Origin: Lunularia cruciata
Taxonomy: Eukaryota; Streptophyta; Marchantiopsida; Lunulariales; Lunulariaceae
Assembly: GCA_948567375.1 (NCBI GenBank)
Contig: OX419757.1
Span: 34,038,001-34,102,000, forward strand
DNA: 64,000 nt
Direction: 5' to 3'
The notes beneath the pieces were generated by a model. The model did not search any database. It saw only the letters and a program-made list of their open reading frames with translations, and was not told the DNA's origin. The translations under genes and the position numbers were made by a program. Positions 35,381-46,311 of the stretch are shown here, one piece after another. Every line of letters starts with the position of its first letter. Positions within the stretch are counted from its first letter, which is position 1.

Positions 35381-37900
35381 TCATGGCCAAAGTTCAAAGT
35401 AATCTCTTTCTAATTCAATTTCAAATTTGCTATTGTGGTGGTCACTCATTGTACCACCTCTCGGATATCTGACTTTGTACCAGGCCGGCCTACTTCTTGT
35501 TGTCCTTAAAGGTCCAGAGCTACTATATCTTCTGAAAGAACCTGAGAGTTGGCGCATAAACCTGCTTGAGCTGGACAAGACAGCAGATGCAGAAATGGGC
35601 CTTGCAGGTTCAGATTCGGAGCTTTGCATGGGGCCAGAATGGAAGTCAGCAGTGGGTAAACTACTTGGCCTGTACGAAGACTGTGGACCAAGAGGTTCCC
35701 CTGTCCCATGTCTGATTGTCCCTCCTAACGATTGACCATCTCCAGTGTGACTCCCATTAAATGAAATCCTGCCATCGCTCGCATCCGAGTCGTTATAAAC
35801 AAGTTTTAATGCCTGGACTACCTCACCCATGAATGGTCGAGATGAAACTTCAGGTTGTACACACATGGAAGCTATGGTAGCTACCTTCATCACATTCTCA
35901 ATGGGAACTGAATCACCTAGACGTGGATCCAGAAGTAGCTCCAAACCTTCAAGATTGCCGAGCAGTGGACGAGCCCATCTCACCAAATTCTCTTCACCCT
36001 GTGGTTGGGCCATATCCACTGGCTTTCTGCCAGAAAGAAGCTCCAGCAAAACAACACCATAGCTGTACACATCACTCTTCACAAGGAGGTGGCCAGTCAT
36101 TGCATATTCAGGAGCCACGTACCCAAACGTTCCCATAACCCGAGTTGAAATGTGCTCACCGCCTCCTTCGGAAGCCACCTTCGCTAGCCCGAAATCAGAG
36201 ATCTTTGGTGTGAAGTCGTCCTCGAGTAAAATGTTGCTTGCTTTGAAGTCCCGGTGAATAACACGTGGATTGGAGTCCTCGTGCAAGTAGGCGAGGCCTC
36301 GGGCTGCTCCCAAAGCTATCTTGAGGCGAGCATCCCAATTAAGAGGAGCTATTTCCCCGTCTGGACCATGCAAATGGGATTCCACACTCCCATTAGTGAT
36401 GAGCTCGTACACCAAAGCCCGTACACCTCCCTCTATACAAATCCCATGAAGCTTTACCAGGTTCCTATGGTGTAGCCGACTCAACAACTCAGCTTCGGCC
36501 AAATACTCGCGACCATCATCCCTCGTCAGCACTTTCACTGCAACCCTCATCCCATCGTCCAAGCGACCTTGATAGACGCGTCCAAATCCACCTTCACCCA
36601 CAATATTCTCCTCCTTAAAATTGTCTGTAGCTCTTTGAATCTCCAGAGAAGAGAAGTTCTTGGCTGAGGCTATATATGTAGCAAAATTTGATGAGTATGA
36701 CAATGTCGTGAAGCTATCCATCGTGCTCACAAGCGTTGATCCAGCTGACTTTTTAGTACCCGGCAGAAAGTTGTCTTCAGTGACGGCGATTGCATCCTTT
36801 CTACAGCATTTCATTACGACAAGCCATATCGCCCCCAAAAGGACAGCTGTACCAGCAGCGGACGTGAGCGAAATGATAACTATAATTCCCTTGCTAAACC
36901 TATTCTCGCTTCCAGCACCTGTCTCCACCTTCGCAGGAGGCACGCTACCAGTCGGAGGCCCACCTGAGGGTAATCCACCAACCTCCGGGCCAGAGGCTCG
37001 GGTAGGAGGCGATGGGGGTAGACCCGGATATTTCACGTACAGTATCGAGTAGTTCCCGAACAATGTCTCGTTGATTTCTACCTGGCGGGTCCAAAATCTT
37101 TGGGCAATAAGCTGGGCAGTAGTGTTGTCAAATGCAACACCCAAGGGTACCAAATCAGCATGGACATCAGTCCTCTCCGGATCATTACTCACGGCATTTG
37201 CTCCCGTAATGCGCACTTGGCTTTGCTGGAGAAAACTCCCATCCGCAAGTTCCTTTGACAGCTCAAGAACCAGGGGAAAAAACGTGTCCAGATCAACGCC
37301 GAGTTCGAGTCCCACTTGAATAGGAATAACACAACCACACGGGGATCCTGTAGGCGTGGGACTGTACCCATCCTTGCATTTGCAATCTGCTGCCGGGGGG
37401 GGAGTGGGAACTATTATGGTGGAAGGAACCGGAGCGCGGACGCTAGGAGGGGGAGATCGTCTCGGGGGAGATTGTCTGGGGGAATTCGCAGGTGACACGA
37501 GTGGTACTGGCTTTGGTGTGACCTCATCAGTTCCCGCTAAATACAATCTCCTTGACGGCAGCTGCGGCAAGGTTGGACCTTGGAGGGGCGATTCAGCAGA
37601 TATCAGCCTCCTTCTAAAAGCCCTGTGCTGTGCAGCCAAGTCCTCTAACGCGTCTCCGCTGTAATCAATTGTAGTCAACTGTTGTGCTGCCCTTCTCTGT
37701 TCTGCGCGCAGTGACAGACTCTGCGGTCCACCCTCGTGGAAACAACTCGACGCCCAATATTGGAGTTTACTCACATCTTCTCTCAGACCAAGACCACGAA
37801 AATAAAACCCGTAACTACTCAAGAGAGTAGAAGCAACGAACAGAATGGGTATTAGTAAACCAGTGCCGCAATACCTGCTGCGCTGCACGGAGATTCTCAT
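35381..37900 (-). CDS. ALE2-like: ALE2-like receptor-like serine/threonine kinase, intronless
   Basis: A membrane receptor kinase expected to phosphorylate partners at the plasma membrane. In Arabidopsis ALE2 acts in epidermal/cuticle development; that role here is inference. Residues 12-34 are a signal peptide or anchor. 125-170 is Pro-rich. The ALE2-type ectodomain spans about 171-300, with C173, C175, C188, C190 and N-glycosylation sites at N259, N277 and N283. A membrane helix lies at 338-363. The kinase domain spans about 430-700: GEGGFG (435-440), K456, E469, HRD (549-551), K553, N556, DFG (569-571) and APE (596-598), all intact, RD class. A Ser-rich tail of about 140 residues follows. 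M1 is the first Met after an in-frame TGA 21 codons upstream. Length is 839 codons, longer than Arabidopsis ALE2. The frame is uninterrupted, unlike the multi-exon genes I know. Assignment is firm for the family, less so for one-to-one orthology. Confidence 0.93.
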   Translation of the reverse strand: MRISVQRSRYCGTGLLIPILFVASTLLSSYGFYFRGLGLREDVSKLQYWASSCFHEGGPQSLSLRAEQRRAAQQLTTIDYSGDALEDLAAQHRAFRRRLISAESPLQGPTLPQLPSRRLYLAGTDEVTPKPVPLVSPANSPRQSPPRRSPPPSVRAPVPSTIIVPTPPPAADCKCKDGYSPTPTGSPCGCVIPIQVGLELGVDLDTFFPLVLELSKELADGSFLQQSQVRITGANAVSNDPERTDVHADLVPLGVAFDNTTAQLIAQRFWTRQVEINETLFGNYSILYVKYPGLPPSPPTRASGPEVGGLPSGGPPTGSVPPAKVETGAGSENRFSKGIIVIISLTSAAGTAVLLGAIWLVVMKCCRKDAIAVTEDNFLPGTKKSAGSTLVSTMDSFTTLSYSSNFATYIASAKNFSSLEIQRATDNFKEENIVGEGGFGRVYQGRLDDGMRVAVKVLTRDDGREYLAEAELLSRLHHRNLVKLHGICIEGGVRALVYELITNGSVESHLHGPDGEIAPLNWDARLKIALGAARGLAYLHEDSNPRVIHRDFKASNILLEDDFTPKISDFGLAKVASEGGGEHISTRVMGTFGYVAPEYAMTGHLLVKSDVYSYGVVLLELLSGRKPVDMAQPQGEENLVRWARPLLGNLEGLELLLDPRLGDSVPIENVMKVATIASMCVQPEVSSRPFMGEVVQALKLVYNDSDASDGRISFNGSHTGDGQSLGGTIRHGTGEPLGPQSSYRPSSLPTADFHSGPMQSSESEPARPISASAVLSSSSRFMRQLSGSFRRYSSSGPLRTTRSRPAWYKVRYPRGGTMSDHHNSKFEIELERDYFELWP

Positions 37901-39300
37901 ATTTGAGGTATCGACCGATCCGCATCCTACACACTGATGATACTTGGTTCTAGGTAGGCGCGGTCAATGCTTAATATCGCCTCACCACTAAAAGAACAGG
38001 TCGTACATACCTCTACGAAACATTTTGGTAGAAGGGGTGCCTATCCACCATACTTGGAAGAGAGGCGAAAGTGCAGCATTATCCAGTCACATTGCTTCTA
38101 CACGGCAGGAGTAGCTTAATATCGGGCAAAATATGAACCCGTTCAGTAGCTGCCTCATTTCGATGACACCCTCCTGGATAATCTGCTGTGTACCATTCCC
38201 TTTCCCTTCAAGTCACCGTCCCCGGCACACCAGGAGTCCCACTCTCACGATATTGCTGTTAACACCAGAACTACGGAATCTGAGCGGCATTGCTCACTGT
38301 CACAGCCTTGACTCCCTAACAACTCTTCCTGACTTCTGGAAGCAAAGCGAACCACTCGCAGCAGCAGGTCTACTCCTAGAGTATCGGTGTGCTAAAACCA
38401 ATAAACAGCAGCAGCTCTTCCCTCATGTCCAAACTGCCGCACCAATCGACTCCTCTCCCCTCGAATAAGGGGAGCTGCAACGGCACCTAGGGTTATCGCT
38501 CAATGTCAAACGCTCCAACAACAGCTGAACCCCATCGTCCATGTACCAGATCTGCCAGCGAGAAGCGAAAGCATCAGCAACTGTCCAAAACCACCACCCG
38601 ATGTCACATACCTCCGCTCTTTTCCCTTATCCATTCCAACAACCCGTTCTTCCCCTTCCGTATCCCCAAAAACCTACAGCAACACCACAGACCCCCGCAT
38701 TCACCCCTACTCCATTCCTGCAACCCTTCAAATGCTCTCCAGCAACTCCAGCAACACTTCTCCTTCTCGCTTACAGCCATCAGCATCATCACCACGACTG
38801 ACCTAGTACTACTGTAACTCACAATCCGAGCTCATTCGCTTGCTTGCTTTCTTTCCTTCCTTCCTTCCTTCCTTCCTTCCAACGACAAACAACCCGCTCA
38901 AATAGAAGCAGCAGCAGCATACAATGGCATCATCTCGGAGCAGAATAAGTACTCTAGTGGTAGTAGGAGTAGTAGTAGTAGTATACAAGTAGTACGCGTT
39001 GTTGTTACCTCACCTCACATTAGTTGTTGACAGAAAGACAAGAAGAAGGCTGGCTTCCGCTGCTCTTTCTTCGCGCACCTTCTTCCTTTGATCAACTGCC
39101 GAAAACATCGACACCCCATTCTACAAGTGCAGATCATGCCATCCCTCTTGCCAACCTCTTGTCCGTCAAGGACATCCATCATCTTCGACCTAAATTTAAA
39201 ATATTCCACCACTCACCACATACTCTCTCCACTCCTCCTCCATGGATGTGGTAGGCCCTGTAGCAATGTGGTAAGACTACTTGAGCTTCTTACACTGTAC
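37901..39300 (-). promoter_or_regulatory. Probable leader and promoter region of the kinase gene
   Basis: The DNA upstream of the kinase start is GC-balanced and pyrimidine-rich on the plus strand. It contains a (GGAA)n tract in gene sense at 38848-38880, an (AGT)n tract at 38968-38983 and a GCAGCAGCAGC run near 38909. Simple GA-rich runs are common in plant 5' leaders. A 72-codon ORF on the gene strand (38604-38822) could be an upstream ORF if transcription starts beyond it. No unambiguous TATA box was found; TATTTTAAAT near 39190-39200 is a weak candidate. Confidence 0.4.
38848..38880. repeat. CTTC/GAAG tetranucleotide microsatellite
   Basis: About eight CTTC-type units in a row on the plus strand. 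It lies about 0.95 kb upstream of the kinase start codon. Confidence 0.9.
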
Positions 39301-40980
39301 CGGGATCGAACCTCGTCAACCAGTAAGCTGGGCTACTGTAGCTACGGCACTGTTGATCCAGGCTACATGCGTTCTGCATGAGTGCTTTACCGTTGGTTTC
39401 TTTCCTTCCTTCCCATGATCTACGGTCTTGTCCTCTGCTGTACGTACAGCCTTTTCTGTGTCGCTGAAAGTATGTCCATGACGGGGAGGACTATTCTGTG
39501 ACCAAGCACGTCATCTCTTATGTCTCCACAGAAACAAAAGAATTTGCGTTCGAATCATTGTGAATAACTCGTGCCAACAATACGGTGCGCGTTTTCTCGC
39601 TTCTGATGGTTTTGTGTAACCTTGTTTCTAGACGTGGAGAAAATTATTCCTGCGCGCATCCATCGTGAGTCCTATATTCATTTGAAATAGCTTTCAGGAC
39701 TTTGTTAGGTAGCTGTCGAGAGACTTTTGTGATTTCAGCAGAAAACTGTTGTTTCCTCGTGGGTCCACACTCTGGCTAGACCGTTGTGATGCGTCCCCGA
39801 GTCAAGCTCAGTCTTCAACATCCACCGGGATATAAGTTCTGCTTCATGACTGTGGCTCGCTGAAAGCCAACCTGAAACAGAAACGTTTGGGGTTTGCCTC
39901 GTCAATGTTATTTTTCCTTTGTACGTTAACGGTGGACAAGGTGAACGAGAATTCTTTGCTGTTGTCTTTCTTATAAGACTAGCCATATCCTCCTCGTTTC
40001 CAATTAACATTGGTATCTAAAACTCTGCTCAGGTTTGGCACATTCTTGGCGAAGTGTTGTGGAACTACTATAGAAATTTTTTGGCTCAGGGCGACCGTTA
40101 GGTTACCTATTCTTCTCTGAACACAACAGGGGATTTCAAAAACGTTTCCTTCGGGGTTTTTCTCGGTGTGTAAAGTGTGCCCCAAAAATGAAAAGTCCCT
40201 AAGAATATTTTATGGCTAACTTTCTTTTTATTTCTAACTTTGCGGCTCGTTTCATTTTCTCCCTGGCCGAATAAACTTAATGTTATGGTGCAAAAAATCA
40301 GGAAGCATTGGTTATCGATTATGATAATCTAGTAATAAATATGATTAGAGATGGTGGATGAATACAAAGTGGTTCACACTCCTAAAGCAACATGGCAACT
40401 GCACCGGGTTCTTCGTGGAATTTGAATGGCAAACTCTCTTTACTCTGATTTGAATATACTTGCTTGAAAGAAAATGAGCGAATTTCTATGCACTCCCTCC
40501 AATTCAAATTGTTCAAATTCCCTCCAAACCTGAAATCCTCACGATGAGATGTGTGGAGATTGTGAATGAAGATATGTGATTTTGCCTCTTTTATAGTTCA
40601 TGGTTGAGTGTAAGAAATTGAAATGTGCTATTAAAAAGTTAAATCTGGTCATTGCAAAGGGAAGAGTTGACAACGGGTTGATATTCAATTTGAGAAGTGG
40701 AGAGAGGAAGTAAGTCCATTGATATTGCATGAAGTAATAATTTGAGTGTGATGGTAGACATGGAATGCACTCAAACCCTTAAAATGAAATTCTTTCTCTA
40801 TTAGCGAGTTCATGTCTCGTCCATTCATCTCTAGATCCTCCCCTATCTAGCATTATATCACAATCTCCATTTGTTGCTTCCAATCCAATAGATTCTGCTC
40901 TAGATCCTAACCATTCCCCATGAAAATCAAGTAGTACCATGCATATTCGTCTTGTATTGAAATTTCAATATCTTCTTACC
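39301..40980. other. No recognised gene; end of the GC-richer island
   Basis: The DNA is mixed up to about 40300 and then returns to AT-rich. Open frames at 39735-40010 and 39979-40185 have no recognised domain. No repeats stand out apart from a B-box-like string at 39312-39322, which I did not accept as a tRNA. Confidence 0.4.
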
Positions 40981-41307
40981 ATGGTTTCCTTGGGTCCATA
41001 TTCAGAGGAGTGAAATTGAAAGTAATTGTAGTGAAATTGAGAGCAAGAGAGGATGATGTGTTTAAAATGCCATCTCACCACTATAGTCAAATATTGGATT
41101 ATCTAGAGGATCCAATTCATTTCAAGCAAATTCATGGTGCAATTGCAAGAAACATGTCCAAAAGAGCATTGTCTTCAATTACATGGGCACCTATCTAGTG
41201 AAGTTCAGGAAAGATTTTCTAGAGTCCATGACCGGAGACAGATTGCAAAAGAAATGGGCTCAATATATGGCTTCTTATACATATGCTTGAACTTTGGAAA
41301 GCCAAAT
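40981..41307 (+). pseudogene. Decayed coding fragment split by the chromovirus, left part
   Basis: A plus-strand frame at 41010-41198 reads as protein for 62 codons (MPSHHYSQILDYLEDPIHF) and ends in a stop. Reading continues in another frame to the insertion site. CAAAT at 41303-41307 is the target duplication of the element that follows. The coding debris resumes at 46954. The family is not recognised. Confidence 0.4.
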
Positions 41308-41461
41308 TGTAACAATATGGAGTTTAGCGATGAAGTCAATCAGGCTCACGAAGTAGCACATAAGACAAATTAGCCTAGAATATTCCGGAAGTATCTAGGA
41401 AGCTTCTTGGGAAGCTTCCCGGTTAGCTTAGCTTGCACCTTAAGTAAGTAGCTTCTAGAAG

Positions 41462-41479
41462 GAAGCTTCTAGAAGCTTC
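41462..41479 (+). promoter_or_regulatory. Heat-shock-element-like cluster in the LTR
   Basis: GAAgcTTCtaGAAgcTTC gives four alternating GAA/TTC pentamers in exact register, the known binding pattern of heat shock factors. Additional two-unit GAAgcTTC palindromes lie at 41399-41406, 41411-41418, 41522-41529, 41581-41588 and 41593-41600. Function is inferred from the pattern only. Confidence 0.55.
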
Positions 41480-41621
41480 CAACTAGCTTAGCTTGCACGC
41501 CAAGTAGACGGCTTCTAGAAGGAAGCTTCTTGACAAGCTTCCTAGTTAACTTGGCTTGCACTCTAAGAAAGCGGCTTGAGGAAGCTTCTTGAGAAGCTTC
41601 TCAAGGGCCTTGTATGCTACC

Positions 41622-41628
41622 TATAAAT
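41622..41628 (+). promoter_or_regulatory. TATA box of chromovirus LTR
   Basis: TATAAAT within CTATAAATACC, about 105 bases before the LTR end. It is conserved in the 3' LTR (46842-46848), the solo LTR (about 57972) and the minus copy. Confidence 0.65.
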
Positions 41629-41734
41629 ACCAAAGCCAAAGTTCATGCTAGGCATTCGGAGTTTTCCCTCATTCAAGTGTCCTAATGTGAGTTTCCATTC
41701 TCCTATTTCTCTCCTCGGTTTTGGTCTTTTACAT

Positions 41735-41746
41735 TAGTATTAGAGC
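41735..41746 (+). other. Primer-binding site, initiator tRNA-Met type
   Basis: TAGTATTAGAGC starts two bases after the LTR. It matches the complement of the plant initiator tRNA-Met 3' end at 10 of 12 positions. The minus copy carries an equivalent site (57025-57036). Confidence 0.75.
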
Positions 41747-42119
41747 AGGAATGGGATGGATGGAATTTATGGACCACCAAATCCACTTTTGCCAAACCAT
41801 TGGGACTTTCATGTCCAAATATTACCAAAGCATCATTTCACACAATTCATCACCTCATGCTTTGGGCAAGATTTTCTACATATGATCACTGTGTCAGAGG
41901 AACCCTTGATACTTCCAATTGTAACTTATGGAAAACGGTGGACGTGTTGTATCTATGTGTTAATCAACTAGATAAATTGAGGATAGTGGAATAGAGTAGT
42001 AGCAATGGCAGAAATACCGGATGTTATCCTTGCAATGCAACAACAAATTGAGCATCTTACTTGATTGTTGGATGAACGAGACCAGCAACGACAAGAACAG
42101 ATAGACAGAGCGCTAGTTC

Positions 42120-42904
42120 AAGATGGAGAAGATCACATTTGATTTCCAAAACCTAAGGTGTTTGAAGGCAAGAATCTTCCAAGCACAGTGGAGAATTTTG
42201 TGTTTGATTGTGAATGTTACTTTGAAGCCACCAATCTTCAAGACGAGCGGAAAAAAATTCTCTTGGCTTCTAGCCAATTGGATGGCGTGGCAAAACTTTG
42301 GTGGCAATTCCGAGTAGAAAGAGCTAAACGACAAATTGTTACACCAATTTTGACATGGGCAGAATTCAAGGATGTAATACTTGGTTGATTTCAGACTATA
42401 AATGCCACTCGAGCTACACGAGATAAATTGGCGGAGTTGAGGCAGATTGGCTCAATGAGAAGCTACATCACACAATTTCAGAATATCATCATGCAAATTC
42501 CAGATATCCAAGAAGGTGAAGTTCTAGATCGGTTTGTGCGAGGATTGAAGTCACGAACCAGATTGGAGGTGACCATGCGAGAGCCACAGAACGTAGAAGA
42601 AGCCATGCAATTGGCTGAGCGTTTTGATTCCTTAGTTGCGACAACTTGGTCTCGACCTCAACCTACACAAAACCTACCAATACCACGAGTGGAAGAACCG
42701 GTACCAATGGAGATTGATGCTATCCAACAAAGACCACTTGGCACAACAGATAGAGAAAGATTACGACAAAATGGAGGTTGCTTTTATTGTTGCCAAGTTG
42801 GACATCGCATTGCTGAATGTCCACTTAGGAATGGGCAACCTCGACAAGTTGCCCAAATGGAGTTTGTGGAACAAAATGATCAGGGAAACAAAGAATCCCA
42901 ATAG
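42120..42904 (+). pseudogene. Chromovirus gag with CCHC zinc knuckle
   Basis: Two pieces in one frame (42158-42388 and 42428-42904) are separated by a stop at 42386. The first shows the capsid-like fold signature (VENFVFDCECYFEATN, DGVAKLWWQF). The second continues with LAELRQIGSMRSYITQF and RFVRGLKSRTRLEV. A CX2CX4HX4C knuckle lies at 42779-42820 (CFYC...H....C). Gag assembles particles and packages RNA. A further stop at the end leaves the link to protease broken. Confidence 0.85.
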
Positions 42905-42930
42905 GAGATTTTGAGCCGCCTATTGGGAGC

Positions 42931-43284
42931 TTGATTAGTTCCAATGGGATTGAAGGCTCGACCTATGCAAGTTTGCTTCACTTGCAAGGTACTATATCTA
43001 ATTGGGGTTGTAGGATTTTGGTTGATTCTAGAAGTTCAAAGAATTGCATATCTATGCAAGTAGCAAAGGAATTGGGTATTCTTATCAAGCCAATGATTGG
43101 AAGTAGTTTGATGATGGCGGATGGTAGGAAAGGTTCTACATTCCGCACCTTGCATCCTGTTACCTTCAAGATTGGGAACAAGTATTTAGAGTGTATGAGG
43201 TTTGTAGTGGCGCCTCTACACTATGATATCATTCTAGGTCTACCTTGGCTTGAACGTCATAAGGTTCAATTTGATTGGACCTGA
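42931..43284 (+). pseudogene. Chromovirus aspartic protease, altered active site
   Basis: A 117-codon frame with CRILVDSRSSKNCISM, MADGRKGSTFRTLH and HYDIILGLPWLERHKVQFDW, the regular gypsy protease order. The catalytic motif, normally Asp-Ser/Thr-Gly, reads Asp-Ser-Arg at 43024-43032, a single-base change that should inactivate it. The minus copy also has a variant motif (Asp-Phe-Gly), from an independent change. Confidence 0.85.
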
Positions 43285-43639
43285 CATCAAATTCAAGCAC
43301 AACACCAAGGTAGGAATTTCCGATTAGGTTGTCTGGCACCTCTGAGTAAGACACTTAAGAATAGTCAGTCCCAAGATGGGAAGTTTGTTGAGAAGGTAGC
43401 CATAGAGCAAATCTGGAAGGGAGATGAGTCCCAAGATGGGAAGTTTGCCAAGAAGGCAACCATGGAGCAAGCTTAGAAGAGAGATGAGTCCCTATAAGAG
43501 AAGTTTGTTAATGAAGCAGCCATAGAGCAAGCTTTGGAGGAAGATAAGTGTGTATTTGCAGTGTGGATCAAGCCAATTGCACAAGAACAATCTGAGGAGG
43601 GCCAAGTGCCGCATCAAGCAACGGTTGATCGGATAGTTC

Positions 43640-44981
43640 AGGAGTTTGCAGATGTATTACGGATGATTTGCCAAAGGGATTACCCTCTGATCAAGGTATG
43701 CCCTTCAAGATTGAGTTATTGCCAAGGAGTACTCCAGTGAGTAGACCAATCTATCGGCTCTCACCAAAGGAGTTGGAGGAGTTGCGAACAACACTTACAG
43801 AGTTGTTGGAGAAGGATTTCATACAACATAGTACCTCTCTGTGGGGAGCACCGGTACTATTTGTTCCAAAGAAGGATGGAGGACTTCGTTTTTGTATTGA
43901 TTATCGTGGGCTCAATAAGCAAACCGTGAAGAATGCATATCCCTTGTCTCGGATCGATGACATGCTTGATCAATTAAGTGGAGCACGCTACTTTTCCAAG
44001 CTAGATCTTTGTAATGGCTATTGGCAAATTCCTATTGAAGGAGAGGACATGCAAAAGATTGCCTTTTGCACAAGGTATGGACATTTTGAGTAGAGAGTTC
44101 TACCTTTCGAACTCACTAATGCACCAGCAGTCTTCATGGATCAGATGCATCGGGTGTTGGAGGGACTATTGGATCAGTCCGTGGTAGTGTTCTTAGATGA
44201 TATCTTAATCTATAGTAGGATAGAGGCAGAACACAGGAATCATGTGCAAGAAGTCCTAAGACAACTACAACAGTGGAAATTTTACTGCAAGAAGTCAAAG
44301 TGTGCTTTTTGGCATAAGGAGGTTACCTTCTTGGGTCATAAGATCTCATCAGAGGATATCAAAATGGAAGAAGAGAAGATCAAGGCCATTATTGATTGGC
44401 CTACCCCGAAGGATGCTACCAAAGTACGAGCATTCAATGGACTGGCCAGTTTTTACCGACGGTTCATCCACTATTATGCTCACGTAGCTGCACCATTGAC
44501 TGACCTCTTGGGAAAGAACTTGAGCTTCCAATGGACCACCAAGCATGAAGAAGCATTCTAGAAGTTAAAGCATATGGTGTCTTCAAGACCCATTCTTCAA
44601 CCATATGATCCTCAACTACCTTATATGGTTGATTTTGATGCTTCTAACTTTGCAATTGGAGCTATGTTGCAACAAGAATTTCCAAATGGACTACATCCTA
44701 TTGCCTTTGTGTCTCGCCGACTAAATACAGCTGAAAGAAATTACTCTGCTTGAGATCAAGAACAACTTGCAATGGTATATGCCACCAAGGTATGGAGGCA
44801 TTATCTCTTGGGGAAACAAGTGATCATGCAAACTGATCACAAGCCATTATTGCAGACCTTACACCTAGTGCACATGAAGAGTCAACATCATCGATGGGAA
44901 GAGCAACTCCAATTGTTTGACATCAAACTTGAGTACAAACCAGGTTGGTTCCATGTCATCCTTGATGCTCTATCACGATGA
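43640..44981 (+). pseudogene. Chromovirus reverse transcriptase and RNase H
   Basis: From 43668: [39 protein letters not shown] and FCTRYGHFE, then a stop at 44091. After it: LTNAPAVF, then FLDD (44190-44201), the polymerase catalytic pair, and FLGHKISSEDI and FYRRFIHYY. A stop at 44559 precedes RNase H, which shows VDFDASNFAIGAML, a stop at 44751, TDHKPLLQTL and ILDALSR before a stop at 44979. All these stops are one transition away from codons usual at those sites. A frame change lies near 43660. Confidence 0.9.
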
Positions 44982-44987
44982 CCTGAT

Positions 44988-46311
44988 TTGAAGTCTCTTC
45001 TTCTCATCACAGCAGCAATTACAATGGTGTCAATTGATCCCAAGATTCATATCAAGTTTTGGTTAGCTCTACAGCAAGATCCCTTCTTCCAAATGGTACA
45101 TGGTCGGCTAACAACAAGTGACAAAGAGTACAACACCTTCTCCTTCAAGGAAGGCCTTCTATTCCATACGGACCGGATCTATGTTCCAGCCAAAGGGGAT
45201 CTTCGACTTGTGCGCCTTCAAGAAGCCCATGATTTACCCATTGCTGGTCACATGGGTGTGGACAAGACCTTGAGTACCCTCCAACGTCAATGGTGGTGGC
45301 CCAACATGACACGGGATGTTCGAGAATTTGTCTGATCGTGTGAGAGCTGCCAACGTAACAAGGCCAACAACCAAAAGCGGGTGGACTCCTTCAACCGCTT
45401 GCCGTTCATCAGTTCATTGGGAGCATGTGAGCTTGGATCTCATCATATCCTTGCCAAAGACAAAACAAGGACACACCGCCATCGTGGTGTTTGTGGATAA
45501 GCTTAGTAAGCAAATCCACTTGGCACCAACCTGTGATACCGTGGATGCTCCAACCTTAGCGCAAATCTACTTTGACAATGTCTTCAAGCATCATGGAATG
45601 CCACACGTACTCATCTCCGACCGTGATCCTTGCTTTACCGAGAAGTTTTGGCAAGCACTCTTTCAGATACTTGGCACCAAGCTTGCTTTGTCCATGGCCT
45701 ATCATCCTCAAACTAATGGACAAACCAAATGTGCAAATCGTACATTGAAGGATATGTTGTGTGCCTTTGTCAATGTCCACCATACCAATTGGGATGAATG
45801 TCTTGCCGCTGTCGAATTTGCCTACAACAATTCCAAACAGGCAAGCACCAGATTCTCTCCTTTCTTTCTCAATTTTGGCCAAGATCCGCTTGTTCCAAAT
45901 TCTCTTCTTGCTCCCCCTCCATCTCAGGTTCCTCATACTTCCACATTCTTGACCACTATATCCCAATCTCTCCAACACGCCAAGTCTCACTTCCTTGTTG
46001 CTCAAAATCGCCAAAGACAATATGTAGACCACCATCGTCAAGATCTCATCTTTGAAGTCGGTGATAAAGTCATGCTATCCTCTAGTAACCTCCCTCTCCC
46101 ACTTGATACCCAAGTTCGTAAACTTGCCCCTAATTGGATAGGACCTTTTGGTATCACCCAAATTGTCTCTCTTGTTGCTTATTGTCTTGCCTTGCTTTGT
46201 CACATGCATATCCATCCTGTCTTTTATGTTCCCAAGTTGAAACCCTTTGTTCCTAACCCCTCTTCCTTTTCCTCTCAAGTCCAACCTCTCCCTCTTCCTA
46301 TCCCTATCAAT
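44988..46311 (+). pseudogene. Chromovirus integrase, catalytic Glu replaced
   Basis: The N-terminal zinc-binding region (44988-45335) has H-X6-H in EAHDLPIAGH and, after a stop at 45333, CESC. Two small deletions at about 45360-45415 shift the frame into the core (45316 onward). Core Asp residues are at 45436-45438 (VSLDLI) and 45619-45621 (SDRD). The third acidic residue, exactly 35 residues on (45727-45729), is Lys in QTNGQTKCANR, consistent with one G-to-A change. The enzyme should not catalyse strand transfer. Confidence 0.9.

Larger units (their letters stand above)
41308..41733 (+). repeat. Chromovirus 5' LTR with promoter elements
   Basis: 426 bp. It is packed with palindromic GAAGCTTC units. 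One cluster, 41462-41479, reads GAAgcTTCtaGAAgcTTC, a perfect four-unit heat shock element pattern. TATAAAT at 41622-41628 is a plausible TATA box, about 140 bases downstream of the cluster. Related LTRs occur at 46528, 52202 (split), 57038 and 57607. Confidence 0.95.

Noticed and set aside
36660-37052. 130-codon plus-strand ORF over the kinase gene
   Set aside because: Antisense shadow of the well-supported receptor kinase; the encoded protein has no domain of its own.
39291-39370. Possible tRNA gene on the minus strand
   Set aside because: GGTTCGATCCC is a perfect B box, but the T stem does not pair, no A box lies at the right distance and no cloverleaf forms.
45556-46041. 161-codon minus-strand ORF inside the chromovirus
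   Set aside because: It is antisense to the integrase coding frame, which has clear catalytic-core motifs.
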